Source of the DNA: Talpa occidentalis | Lineage: Eukaryota > Chordata > Mammalia > Eulipotyphla > Talpidae | Length of the DNA stretch: 64,000 bases | NCBI RefSeq assembly: GCF_014898055.3 | Contig: NW_023603184.1 | Location: 117,294,615-117,358,614, forward strand | Reading direction: 5' to 3' | Shown: positions 23,050 through 34,304 of the stretch, in pieces | Layout of the letters: each line of letters begins with the position of its first letter | Position numbering within the stretch: position 1 is the first letter of the stretch | The notes under the pieces: generated by a model | What the model was told of the DNA's origin: nothing | Database searches by the model: none | What the model saw: only the letters and a program-made list of their open reading frames with translations | Position numbers and translations under genes: made by a program

Positions 23050-23810
23050 ATCTTCCTTGACTAAGCTTTGGAGTAAGCAGAGTTCTTTGAAACTTTTATT
23101 TCTTTCTGATTGTTCTGCTGGTTCCCTTAAATCATTTCCCTAAAGTTTTGGTAGTAATCAGATCTTGTACATCTTTTCTTCCATATTTCACTCACTCTTT
23201 GTGTATTCCCAAGCAAACTCTTGGCTTTAAAACCACCTATTTGCTAATGACTCCCAAATGTATCAGCTTAGACGGTGCCCTGAACTTCTGAGCTCTGGAT
23301 CAATTTGTTTACTTCATGGCTTTGGATGTCTTTATTTTGTTCTATGTGAAGTTCAAAAGCAACTCCTAATCTTCCCTTCTAAGCTATCCCCACATTTCTC
23401 TTCACTTCAATTAGGGCAACTCCATCCTTTCTAGGTCAAAACCTTGGAGATATAGTTGAATTCTTTCCTTTTGTCACACACATTTGATGCATTAGCAAAT
23501 CCTGTTGACTTTTCTACCAAATATATTCAAAATATAACCACTTCTCACTATCTCCACTGAAACCACCCTTGTCTATGCTCCCTTCTTTCTCACTTGAAAT
23601 ATTATCCAAGCCAACAAAAGATCTCCCTATTAATAACCTTGTCACTCCCATTCAGAATTTCTTTTCTATTCATCAGAGCTAATGTAAGTAGGATTAGTCC
23701 ACTTCTCTGGTGAAAATATCCTACCTCATGAAGAGTATAAAATTAAGGCATCACAAGAGTCAGCAAGCTCACTTTCCATCTTCTTGATCCAGTCTGCATA
23801 TTAAAGTCAA
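23050..23810 (+). mobile_element. Ancient LINE 3' region (L2/L1M-like)
   Basis: The sequence follows a mammal-wide LINE consensus: GCTAATGACTCCCAAATGTA, CCCTGAACTTCTGAGCTC, GGCAACTCCATCCTTTCTAG, CTTGGAGATATAGTTGA, AGCAAATCCTGTTGAC and CCACTTCTCACTATCTCCAC occur in the expected order. It is heavily diverged. The series seems to resume near 24750 and at 25690-25960, so younger insertions split one old element. Confidence 0.6.
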
Positions 23811-23831
23811 CCAAGGAGCTTTTTTTGTTTT

Positions 23832-24103
23832 AGCATTTTTTTTTAAGATTTATTTTTTATTTATACAAGTGCTGGGGTACAGGCCAGATGCGCGGGAGGG
23901 TGAGAGGATTCACAGGAGACAGAGCTGGGAGCAGAACAGGCAGATGACCGAAATACACTGCTGAGGGGAGCAGCGGGCGAGACAGGAGAGGTCTGCCGCG
24001 CAGTGTGGGACCCTCGCGGCCGGCAGGGATGGAATCCGCACTGCATAGGCTGCAGACAGCTTCACAGTGCGGTGCGCAACCGCCTGCACTACCAGGGAGG
24101 CCC
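23832..24103 (-). mobile_element. tRNA-derived SINE, antisense
   Basis: Antisense full-length copy, CpG-rich (GGTCTGCCGCGCAGTGTGGG). AAGGAGCTTTT occurs at its left (about 23813) and right (about 24108) and forms the TSD. Confidence 0.9.
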
Positions 24104-24344
24104 ATGCAAGGAGCTTTTAAAAGATACCAACATTCATAATTCTAGTTTAAAAAGTCCAGCTTGGAATCTAAGTGATATTTTCATTGTTTGCTTGTTTATT
24201 GTTCAGCATCCTATGTCAAGTAGACAAGACCCTGTGAAGAAGGCAATGATGTCTCTTTGGTCATCACTTTACATCTAGCACCTGGCACATAGTAGATGTT
24301 CAACCAGCATTTACTGAGGAGAACAGAGAAAGAGGAATGAAGGA

Positions 24345-24622
24345 GGGTCTCCCTGGTGGCGCAGCGCATGGAGCACAGCCCTGTAAGATTGTCCACAACC
24401 CCCGCAGTGTCATTTCGATTCCAGGCAGGCCAGGGAGATTCCCACATGGGGAGGCAGACCTCTCCTGTCTCACCCGCTGTTCCCCTCAGAAGTGTATTTT
24501 GGTCCTTCTGCCTGTTCTGTTCCCAGCTCTGTCTCTGGTGAATCCTCTCACCCTCCCTCACCTCTGGCCTGTACCCCAGTACTTGTATAAAAAAATAAAT
24601 AAATCTTTTTTTTTTTTTTAAA
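24345..24622 (+). mobile_element. tRNA-derived SINE
   Basis: Sense copy with an altered head (GGCGCAGCGCATGGAGCACA) and a T-rich run after the tail AATAAATAAATC. The TSD is imperfect: GAGGAATGAAGGAG (24332-24345) against AAGGAATGGAGGAG (about 24625-24638). An element-like AGCACCTGGCACATAGTAG just upstream (24278-24296) is a MIR/L2 3' end. Confidence 0.85.
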
Positions 24623-24839
24623 AGAAGGAATGGAGGAGGAAGGAAACCAGGCAAGATGAACTGCAGACCAACTTCTGAGAGCCAGTAGAGATGGGTGAAT
24701 TCTACCTACAAAGTTCCTTTCCTGGTAGAGACTTAGTCATCTCTTCACATGGGTCCCTTTTACATGATCTGGTTTCTGCAGGAAAATGTCATCAGGTAGT
24801 TCATTAAATCCTACTCTGTGTCAGGCCAACCTTAATAAC

Positions 24840-25080
24840 ATTTTTTTTAATTAATTTTTTAAATTAAATTTTTAATTTTAATTTACTTTTAATTTACTTT
24901 TGAAATGAAAAACAAAACAAACAAACAAAAAGCAAAAGCAAAACAGTCACCTCCTCTATCTTTTCTGCCCACCCTCTTTACCTTTGGTAACCTGAGTTCA
25001 GTTATCAGTGTCTACTAACTTATTTTTATTTGTCTGTCTCAGTTCATTCACTTTGCTTCTGTATATTGGGCAATATTTTA
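24840..25080 (-). mobile_element. L1 3'UTR fragment, antisense
   Basis: After an AT low-complexity stretch (24840-24905), the motifs TTTACCTTTGGTAACCTGAG and a TTATTTTTATTTGTCTGTCTC block match the antisense of older L1 3'UTRs as I know them. Confidence 0.5.
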
Positions 25081-25086
25081 AACTTT

Positions 25087-25339
25087 TAAAAAAATTTATT
25101 TATTTATGCATTTAAGAACTGGAGTGTGTGGCAGAGGTGCGGGGGGTGAGAGGATTTACCAGAGAAAGTGGGGTAGCAGAACAGGCAGATCTACTGAAAC
25201 ACACTGCTGAGGGGAGCAGCAGGTAAAACAGGAGAAGTCTGCTGTGCCAGGTGGGTGGCTCCCAGGCCAGCGGGGATTGAACAAGTGTTGCAGTGGCTGG
25301 AAATAGCTTGATAGCGCTGTCTTTAACCCCTGTGCCACT
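25087..25339 (-). mobile_element. tRNA-derived SINE, antisense, head truncated by a few bases
   Basis: Antisense copy ending GCCACTC, so the usual ACCAGGGAGGCC end is missing: a slight 5' truncation on reverse transcription. TAAACTT flanks it (25079-25085 and 25341-25347). Confidence 0.85.
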
Positions 25340-25390
25340 CTAAACTTATTTTTTAAGGCACTATGAATGGCAGCTAGATTAAGAGCAATT

Positions 25391-25606
25391 AAGAAAAATA
25401 CCGGATGGTCTCACTCATAGCAGGAATCTAGAAAACTTAAATAAGGGACCAGGAAAATGAATAACTATAAGAAAGTGAAAATCAAAATCAACAAAAAACT
25501 ATGAACCAGAGACACTTTTAGGGGGGCGGGGGTGGGAGGGGAGGGATTGGGGTCAGAATGGGGGGGCTGCAATTGTATGGGGAATATAACAATAAAATTT
25601 ATTAAA

Positions 25607-25639
<33 letters not shown>

Positions 25640-25675
25640 TAATAAATAATCCTGTTACACAAAAAAAAAAAAAAA
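25391..25675 (+). mobile_element. Young 5'-truncated L1 insertion (3'UTR)
   Basis: The insert starts within the end of ORF2 (ATACCGGATGGTCTCACTCA), runs through a G-rich tract (GGGGGGGCGGGGGTGGGAGG, about 25520-25539) and ends AATATAACAATAAAATTTATT plus A-rich tail. Identical TSDs AAGAGCAATT lie at 25381-25390 and 25676-25685. This is the least decayed L1 end in the window. It is only 285 bp long. Confidence 0.85.
25603..25655 (+). repeat. (ATA)n microsatellite in L1 tail
   Basis: A run of AAT/TAA units, followed by CCTGTTACAC and a pure A run (25661-25677). It has expanded within the L1 poly(A) tail. Confidence 0.9.
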
Positions 25676-25689
25676 AAGAGCAATTGTGT

Positions 25690-25960
25690 TTCATGATCTG
25701 GTCCTACATTTATCTTTGAGTTAATCTCCATCCCATTTGGCTCTTTTAAGTTTTTGAAGCATACCTAACATTTCTTTACCTTTGAACTTTTTCATTTACT
25801 TAATTTTTCCCTATGACTTTATTAATTCTGACATAGTGTATTTCAACTGGTCTATTTTCTGTCACTATCCAGAAAGCTCCAGGGAGTGCTTTTCTGTTTT
25901 ACTCCATGTTACACCCCCAGCTTCTAGAATTTTTTCTTTTCCATAATTGACTTTCCCATA
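25690..25960 (+). mobile_element. Continuation of ancient LINE
   Basis: CATGATCTGGTCCTACATTT and the following pyrimidine-rich phrases continue the order of the old LINE seen at 23050-23810. The SINE, L1 and microsatellite between them are later arrivals. Divergence is high, so the call is tentative. Confidence 0.35.
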
Positions 25961-26039
25961 TTGAGTAAATGATCTATTTTATAAACTTTGACCCAATTAA
26001 AATATATGATTTGCAACAACCTTTTTTTTTTTTTTTTTT

Positions 26040-29000
26040 GAGGAAATAAGGGCTTAGGGAAGTGAAGACAGAAACACTATCTTTTTTGATTTGAGTCTCA
26101 GCTAAATAAACATATGAAGTTATTCACCAATAACTTGGTAAGTGAGAGAAACCAGGGGTTTAGACATATTTTGTAGTTTAAATATAGTTGATGGGTAAAG
26201 CCATGGGTATCGATTAGAATGCTAATGGAAAGTGCTTAGAGGGGGAAAAATGTGATTTATTTAGGAAAGCACCACCAATCACAAGAGGCTAAGGAGAAAG
26301 AATCTACAAAAGAGATTGAGGAGCTACATAGGTAGTGGAGGGGTACAATGGAACCCCACCAAGAAGCGATGCTGATCATGGCTCCGCATCTCCTTCATGG
26401 GTCCCTTCACTTTCTCATAGTGACAAAGTGAAGTGCAGATGCCAGGAATGATTGTTCAGTATTAGTCTTTGCTCTACTCATGATGCTGTGTGAAATAAAT
26501 GAAGCTAGTAGAGGCCAACATGGTTGCCTCAACTTCTCTGTGTCAGTAAGGGACTAATGGTTTCCTTTGCACATGCAGGTGAAGTCTTGGACTGTGCTCT
26601 GTGAATTTTGTCTGCTCTTTGAGTTCCTGCAAGGTAATAATCCTACTTTGTATTCAAAATGGAGTTTAACTGATAATGATAAGCATCTGCAGAGCCTTCA
26701 CAGCACCCTCAGCAGCAGGGAAATGTGGAGTGGAAGGTGCTAAAACTGTAATTAGAACAAGGCATCTGTCTCCCAGCTCCTACAGAGCAGCTACTAATCA
26801 ATGTGATCACTTGCTTTGAGTAGGAAAGTGCTCACCCATGGTTCTGCTGGACTTTTTCCCAGCCACTACAGACAGGATGCTGTTGAAGAACACCCTTAGC
26901 TTTGGGAGGAAGAAAGGAGGTATTACTGCTTAGGAATTGTAGCAGTCTACCTTTAAAAAGGTGGATGGTAGGGGCAAGTATTGATTTACATTTCTCACAA
27001 GTAGCATATTTGCAGAACAATCTGGAGGCCAATTATTACTAAAAGTATGGTTCACTCAGAAACATTTGCAGGCTGATTATCCAGGACTTTTGATTTTTTC
27101 TCCCATATGTTTAGTTGCCCCTGGGAATTTTGCTTTCCTTTGGCAGGTTTGCCAAAGTGGCTAAAGAAGATCTAATGCAATCATATACATTTTCTTTTTG
27201 TTATCAATTGCTATTTGAGTAGTATTTTCCAACATACGGGCTACAAAATACTTCTCCCAGAATCTTCTTGAAAAAAGGATGCTTTAATTCAATACATTGC
27301 ATGTTATATTCCCCTTTTTAAAAATTCACAGTGCACACTGGGGTATTAAAGGCTTCTGTCTCTCCCGCAATAAAGAAACTGGTTTAAACTCTGTTGAACC
27401 CAGAATTTCCCAAACTTAATTCTCTCAGGAGTTTTTCATTTTTTTATGAACATAAAGCAGAATTAGTGTTCCAGAGAAAAGACTTTAGTAAAAGCTAGAT
27501 TAAGTATTTCTTATCATTCACATTTAAATTGTGTCTAAAATCAGATAGAGAGATTCCCTGAGAATTCCTTCATCTCCATTCTCTATTGCTACTGATAATT
27601 GCATGTTATGTAATCATTCAGGATAAATGGGCCAGGATTCCAGCTCACTCTTCTTCTCAAAAGAATAAAAATAAAGTCAATCCTTTTATCATAATGATCA
27701 GCCAACTTAAAAGTTGACTCCTGTTCTCATCCAATTTAGCCCCAACAGACATAGTTCTGGTGCTTAGTCTATGTCCTGCACAGACATTGATGCCCTTTGT
27801 TGCTGAGAATCTTACATGCAGACTTGCAAACTAAGACAGCTTCTTCCCTATTAAACCTTCACAGTGGAGGATGTTCAGGAGCTAATGACATTTAGGATAA
27901 CTTCTTAAGAAGCTAAAAAGAAGATTCATTCAACAGCATATATGTTTATGTAAAGATTTAAGAGGCAGAAATGAATAATGCAGCATTTTATCTATTCCTG
28001 TAAAGAATAAAGGTGTGAATAACAATAATGTATAGGATAAAAAATTAAACAGATCAGCAAACATAGGCAGTAGAAAAATATGATCAGTGATTACTATAGC
28101 ATTAATTATCTATATACTTGGCAGAGTGCTACATAAGAGAATTATTAGATATTTCTGAAGTACAAGATCACATGGCTCAAAAAAGAATATTTCAATATAC
28201 AAGGTAGGAAAACTCAGAAGGCCCCCCAAAATATACGGGCATCCCAATGGAAGGGAAAAGAATAAGGAAAAGTCACCAATGATTAAAAAGGTTTTACTTT
28301 ATACTGAAAATTCAGTTTTAAAGATATATAATCCTTGCTTTATGCCTTAGAAAGATTTTGGTTAATGGGAACATATATATGGGCTGCAGGCAAGCTTATC
28401 CTTGTTACCCATTCTTTAGATGATCTTGAGGAATAAAATGTCTTAGAGATGGTTTGGAGTGTGTTAGGGAGAGAGGTAGGGGGTGAAGAATGAAAAAGGA
28501 GAGAGAATTTAGAAAGTTGAAGATATCTAAAAAACTAAAATATATAAGTATGGTTGAATTGCAAATACAATTCCTCCTTTTCAATATCCTCAAGGAGTTT
28601 TCAGAAAACAAACGTTATTTCCAAAGCTTGCTTTCTGCAGTTGGATATGTGTTTCTATTTAATGGAGTTATACACTGTGGAAGAAAGAAAGATAAAGAGA
28701 CATTTGGTTTCCACTTAAATATGAAACAACAGTAATTGGATTGAGGAGGCTTTAATATTTAACAGACTTAAAGAGCAGAGAAAAAGAAAGATTAAAGTTT
28801 TAGTGCAAGAAACACCTTCATAAAAAATATCTGCATTCTATCTTCAAAAATAAGCACTAATACCTATTTGTATGCCAACATCTATTTTTTATTCATCTAA
28901 ATTATATCAAAGAGAATTTAACAAAGACTATTCCATCTAAGGTTTTCACATTACTTGTAGATGCTTATGGTGTGAAGAGTCAAGGTGCTAAACATCTATT

Positions 29001-29150
29001 CACAACTTTAAAAAGAAACTTAGTTATGCATGACTGACTGGCTTTGTTGATCATTTTTCCACTTTCATGATCAATCTCCACTTCACAAAATGGTAACTGA
29101 GTATAGATAATTAATGATATAGTAATCACTGATAACATACTCCAGAGAAA
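26040..29150. other. Unassigned sequence
   Basis: This 3.1-kb stretch has no recognisable repeat or gene. Its base composition at 26340-26980 is more balanced than its flanks, which could mean conserved non-coding DNA, but I have no alignment to show it. A run of about 20 T ends at 26040. Confidence 0.45.
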
Positions 29151-29154
29151 TGGA

Positions 29155-29219
29155 ATATATATATATATATATATATATATGTATACATGGAATACACACA
29201 CACACACACACACACACAT
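29155..29219 (+). repeat. (AT)n plus (AC)n compound microsatellite
   Basis: An AT tract (29155-29180) and a pure AC tract (29195-29218) flank a short GTATACATGGAATAC spacer. The 167-codon minus-strand open frame 28980-29483 runs through this repeat and is an artefact. Confidence 0.95.
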
Positions 29220-30079
29220 ATATTTAAAGGGGTTACCTTGAGTGATTTTAAAAACAGGCAAGCCCAAGATCTGTAGTTTGTGGTGGCAGTTGGGAGACCT
29301 AGAGAAGAGCCAATACTTCAGTTCAGGTTTGAGTTTCACCTGTTTTGGTTGAAGAGCAGGATAATAAATAAAGAGAAGGTAGGAAGATTGTGATGACGAG
29401 TCATGAGAAATAGCTATAGCATGGGAAAACTGCCCAAAAGTAAGGAAAAAAAGTCCTAATGGGCAATAAAAATGGCAACACATGCACTGAGAGGTTTTCT
29501 TTATTTTTCATTCATAATACATATACACAAACATACATATATGTATATATAAACGAAGATGTATGCTAACATTATTTTGTATATACAAACCATACAAACA
29601 CATACACACAAAGTAGTCTCACCAGTAATAATGAACAAAATGTAAAGTAACTCTATTTACAAGTAAGAAGCCCACACACATGCATTTGTAGGCTGCTGAC
29701 TCAGTTGTTTAACTTGAACAACACATCATATGTTCCTTTACTTTGCAATCATATTCCCAGTAGAAGAAATTTTACCATGTTACCCCAGGCTCATAAAAAT
29801 CCAAGATAAATTCTAAATTTAAGTAAATAGGATTTAAGTGTCACCTTGCCAATAGAAAGTGAGACTGTGTGAATTTTTCCACCATTTCAATAAATGCTGT
29901 CAGAAACATCCTACTTTGATATTCTTAAACCTAAAAGATTTAAATTCATTTAATGCTTTTGAAGAGACTGTATCTCTTGCCTGGAGTGAACATTCTCTGT
30001 TCTTTTATCCCCAATCCAACCCTGGTCTCCTAGGATGTCTATATTATTCTCAAATTGCACTATCTTTATTCCATTTACT
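29220..30079. other. Unassigned sequence
   Basis: No repeat or gene is recognised. Short CA/TA-rich phrases occur at 29515-29620. Confidence 0.45.
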
Positions 30080-30082
30080 TTA

Positions 30083-30289
30083 AACTCTCCAGTAGTCAGG
30101 GTGTCCACAGCAGGGTCCAGTAGCTACTTGTTCTAAATCCGTTAAAAATCCTTCTACACTGACTGCTGGCACGGCCTGTCCAGTGCCAATCAGATAGCTC
30201 ATTGTTCTTGGTAGCTCGCACAGCTGCTCATCAAATACACAGCTGTGGTTCTGACCTTTAATAATATTATTCAGAGAATCAGCCTCATT
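30083..30289 (-). other. Protein-like open segment of 69 codons, unrecognised
   Basis: On the minus strand an open stretch of 69 codons runs from after a TAA (30290-30292) to a TAA at 30080-30082. It has a methionine only at codon 30 (30200-30202). The composition is unlike AT-driven chance frames: cysteines (HSCVFDEQLC, GPCCGHPDYW), CpG codons and few Lys/Asn/Ile runs. The local base composition is GC-richer than both flanks. AATAAA (minus strand, about 30065-30070) lies some 10 bases past the stop. It could be an exon, a fragment of a retrocopy, or a conserved non-coding element that happens to be open. I do not recognise the product and propose no function. Confidence 0.3.
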
Positions 30290-30299
30290 TTATGAAATA

Positions 30300-30834
30300 G
30301 ACATATCTTCATTTAAAATTTCCAAGGATCTCCCATCAACTTGTTATTGGGTCTATATTTTGTTTAACCATCAAGGAAGTGTGTTTTTTTAATCAACAAA
30401 TATTAGTAAAACTTCCCTAGGACTTTGAACAATATCAGCTAATATAACCAGGATCAAAATGGTCTTTTTGCATTATGAAATTCACAGAAAGTAAGACAGA
30501 AGGGGCTTAAATAACTTGAGAAAATGTTTGTGTGTTGTAGTCATGGTATTCCTGAGGAAATAGAAAAATATGATTAGGAGATTTATTTAAGAGGTAGTTT
30601 GAGACAAAAGAAGTCTGCCATTTACTGAAGCAAGAGATTTCTAGATAATTGAGCATATGTCATTGTCTATGTTGCATTTTTAGATATTTTGGCTAATTTT
30701 GAAGCTTTATATAAGAATTCATTGAGGTATTTTTGTAGTAATGCCACTCTTTAATAAAAGCATATACCAAAGGAGATTAAGACTGTTACTTCATTTTCCT
30801 TAATCTTATTTTTTAATTTCCATGCATTAAATGG
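30300..30834. other. Unassigned AT-rich sequence
   Basis: Nothing recognisable is seen. Confidence 0.45.
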
Positions 30835-33530
30835 TCTGTTGGTGATAAACAGTTGTATGAACTTTAACACATGCATAGATTTGTATAACCATAGGTGGGA
30901 GACAGAATTCTTACATACTCCTCCACAAACTCCCTCCAGCTATTCATTGTTACATTTCCTCCACCTCTCTGTTCCTATCATCACTATAGTTTTGCCTTTT
31001 TTTAGAATGTTACATATAATATGTACAAAAATGTGACCTTTTGAGACTGGCTTCTTCTATTTGGCATATTGTCTTTGAGATTTATTAATAGCTTGTCCCT
31101 CTTTATTCCTGGATAGTATTCCACGTATTGTTTTACCACAGTTTTTTATTCATTCATTGTTGAACATTTGAGTCATTTCCAGTTTCAGGTAATTAAAATA
31201 AAATTGTTCTTAAAAAATATGAATACTGGTTTTTGTGTGAACATATATTTTCTTGTTTCTAGTTTAAATACACAAGAATAGTGATCTGGAAAACATTTTT
31301 TTGACTTTATAAAATACTGTCAAGTTATTTTGTAAAGGGGTAAACTATTTTGCATTCATACCAGCACAAATGAGAGTTCCAGTTATTCTTTATACTCATC
31401 AGCACTTGATATTATCAGTACTTTGGTATTTGTTAGCAAAGTCATTCCAGCATGTGCGATGATATTGCACAGTTGTTTCAATTTGTGTGTCATTAATAGT
31501 TAATGATGTTGAACAACTTTTCATGTGCTCCATAAGCCTCACAGATAAATTATCTATTTAAGTCTTGTGTTCATTCTTTTTTTCTTCTTTTTTTTAAAGA
31601 TTTATTTATTTATGTATACAAGAAGTGGGGTACAGGCCAGAGGTGTGTGTGTGGGGGTGAGAGGATTCATCAGAGACAGAGTGGGGAACAGAACAGGTAG
31701 ATCAACTGAAATACACTGCTGAGGGGAGCAGGGTGTGGGTCAGGAGAGGTCTGCTGAGCCATGTGGGTAGCACCCTGGCTGGGGATCAAACTCGTGCTGC
31801 AGTGGCTGCGAACACCTTCAAAAGTTGCATCATAACCCCTTGTGCCACCAGGGAGACCCACTCTTGTGTTCATTCTTAATTATTCTCATTGATTTCTTAT
31901 TTTGAGTATTATTTCTCTGATTTTAAATAAGATATTTGAAGATTTATGGTTGGCAAATACTTCCAGTCTGGAGCTTGTGTTTATAGTTTCTTAATCATTT
32001 ATTTCACAAAGTAAAAGTCTTTGATTTTGATGAGTCATTTTTCAATTTTTTATTTTGTGGGTAAAGGTCTAAGATCTATTTTCCAGGTCCTGACCATGAA
32101 ACTATTTTTTTTCCAAAATTTGTGTGGTTTCATTTACTACTATGATCATATCATCTCTTAGTTAATTTTTGCATAAGGTGTAAGATTTAAGTTGAGATTT
32201 TATTCTTGCAAATACATTTTTCAAAAAAAGTGTCAATTTTCTTTTAATTATTGTTTGTATTCTTGTTAAAAATTGGCTACTTTTGGACTTGCTATTCTGT
32301 TTTGCTGATCTCTTGGGCTGTTCCTCTCCCAATACCACAGTTGTGATCACTAAAGACTTAAAATCAGGTAGTATAATTTCTCGAACTCTATTTGCTTATT
32401 CAAAATTTTAAGCTATTCTAACTCCTCTTATTTTTCATATATTTGAGCATCAGCATATCTTTATCTACAGAAAAATTCTGTTAGGGTTTTCACAGGAATT
32501 GCATTGAATCTGTTGATCATCTATGGAGACTTCATTTTTGTATTACAGATTTTTCTATTCCATGAGCATGGTGTGTCTCTCCCTTTATTCAAATAACCTT
32601 TAATTACTTTAATTGACTGTTTGTAGTTTTCAGTATAAGGTTTGTACAAGTTTCGTTAGGTTTGTACAATTTATATAGACATTATAAATGCAAATCTATA
32701 TTTTTTATTTTCCCATTGTGTATTGCTAGTATAATAAAATATGATAGACATTTTTGTGTTGATTCCATGCTCTCTGACTTTCCTGAAATCACTTATTAGT
32801 TTTAGAAGTACTTTTCTAATGAATTTTTGTGATTTTCTACAGGGACAATCGTGTCATCTTCAAATAGGGACAGATTTATTTCTTCCTATTGATCTGCATG
32901 CTTTCATTTTTATTTTTTCTTTATTATACTCACTAGAATTTTTAGTTACTATGTCACCATATTTCCATATTACAATTATATATGTTGAATAGTAGTGATG
33001 AGAGAATAGACCATTGTCTTACTGTCAATTAGTCCTGACAGTCTTTCACAACTAAAAGCGCTGTCAACTATAGTTTTTTCCTAAATGTCATTATTAAGTT
33101 GGGGATGTTTCACTTTGAATTTCTCTCAAGAGTTTCTCTCAATTTCTCTCAAGAGTTTCCATCCCAAATGGGCTTTGAATGTTGTCAAATACTTTTTCTG
33201 CACTGATTTATACAATCATATAATTTTGCTTCATTAGCCTTAATGTGGTTTACATTGATTTTTGAATATTGAATCAGTTATGTATTCCTGGAATAAAACC
33301 CACTTAGTCATGGTTTACGATTTTATGTATATATTGCTGAATTTGACTTGCTAATAATTAGTTATTATAGTCTAGCTACTATATTCCTCTGTGATGTTGG
33401 CCTGCATTTTTAAATTCATATTTATAGAAATTTTGTTATTTGTTGTCTTCTGAAGATTGTTTTTATTTTAGAATGCAGTTGGTTTGTTAGGAGACAAGAC
33501 ATATATTGTGTCTCTTCAGGAGTGGGAAGT
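30835..33530 (-). mobile_element. Long ancient L1 remnant, antisense (3'UTR and ORF2)
   Basis: Read left to right, the plus strand gives the antisense of L1 from 3'UTR into ORF2. Diagnostic antisense phrases occur in order: TTTTGAGACTGGCTTCTTC, GATAGTATTCCACGTATTG, GAGAGTTCCAGTTATTC, a CTCATTGATTTCTTAT block, ATTGCATTGAATCTGTTGAT, a TGACTTTCCTGAAATCACTT block and ACAATCGTGTCATCTTC. Every frame is broken, so no protein can be made. A SINE interrupts it at 31579-31861. A tandem echo of TTTCTCTCAAGAG (33120-33132 and 33143-33155) is a local duplication. Confidence 0.85.
31579..31861 (-). mobile_element. tRNA-derived SINE, antisense, 16-bp perfect TSD
   Basis: Antisense copy nested in the L1. 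TCTTGTGTTCATTCTT occurs identically at 31563-31578 and 31862-31877. The head (antisense) reads TAACCCCTTGTGCCACCAGG, the older subfamily. Confidence 0.93.
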
Positions 33531-34204
33531 TGAAATCAGTGCCTTTATGTTTCTAAAAAATGGAACTTTTTCAACTTTCTGTTGAACCCCTTTGAATCTC
33601 CCCTCAGTATAAATTCAAGTGTCAGCCCAGGACTGGGTTGGATTATGGAATTCAACCCAATATAGCTCCTTGCTTTCTGGAATACTCCTCTTACTCTGGC
33701 AAACACAAAACTTATCCTGTGCCCTCTCAAGCTAGTAAGATCACAGCTTTTTTCTTGAATTTCATAAATCTAGTTAGTGTCTATGGGAGAGTGCCATCTG
33801 GTGAAGAATTTCATCACACACATCTCACCCAATGCGTTTTCCTCTTTAAAAGTATCAACTCCCTCCAGTTTCTGTATGCTTTGGGTTACTTCCTCTAGAT
33901 CCTTCAAATATGTTTTTAAAATTTTTGTTTCAGAATTTAAATTTAATAATTTTAGAATAATCAACATAAAACAAAGCATATCATAACTTGAAACAGATGT
34001 TCAGTGGCCATTGTTGAACTGATTAAAGTACAAAGACAAATAAGAACTATTTATTTGAGCTAAATCTTCTATGATGTTATTTCTGGAAGAAAAAACAGTA
34101 TAGTGAGTTTGGGCATAATGATTCTAGCTAAATTCAGAATTGGGTCATCTTTAAAATCATGAAAAAGTCTAGCTAAGGAATATTTTAAGTGAGGAGTAAT
34201 TTTA
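33531..34204. other. Unassigned sequence
   Basis: Overlapping short open frames exist on both strands (33638-33986) but have no motif. The region may include more of the L1, too diverged to call. Confidence 0.4.
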
Positions 34205-34300
34205 TTTCATTTACATTTTATTTTACTTTATTTTATTTTTATTGAGGTAATGTTGGTTTACATCCTTGCTTCTATCTTGGTTTACATCCTTGCTTCTATC
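34205..34300 (-). mobile_element. L1 3'UTR scrap with 24-bp tandem duplication
   Basis: ATTTTTATTGAGGTAATG resembles the antisense L1 3'UTR seen at 6060. It is followed by TTGGTTTACATCCTTGC plus TTCTATC, repeated exactly in tandem at 34253-34276 and 34277-34300. Sense L1 sequence starts at about 34305. The antisense scrap may be the inverted 5' part of that insertion. Confidence 0.5.
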
Positions 34301-34304
34301 TATT

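Noticed and set aside
26340..26980. Balanced-composition block considered as an exon cluster
   Set aside because: No frame longer than 66 codons, and no consistent splice signals that I can support.
28980..29483. 167-codon minus-strand open frame, longest in the window
   Set aside because: It reads through AC and AT microsatellites (VCVCVC and IYIYIY), so its length is an artefact of repeats without stops.
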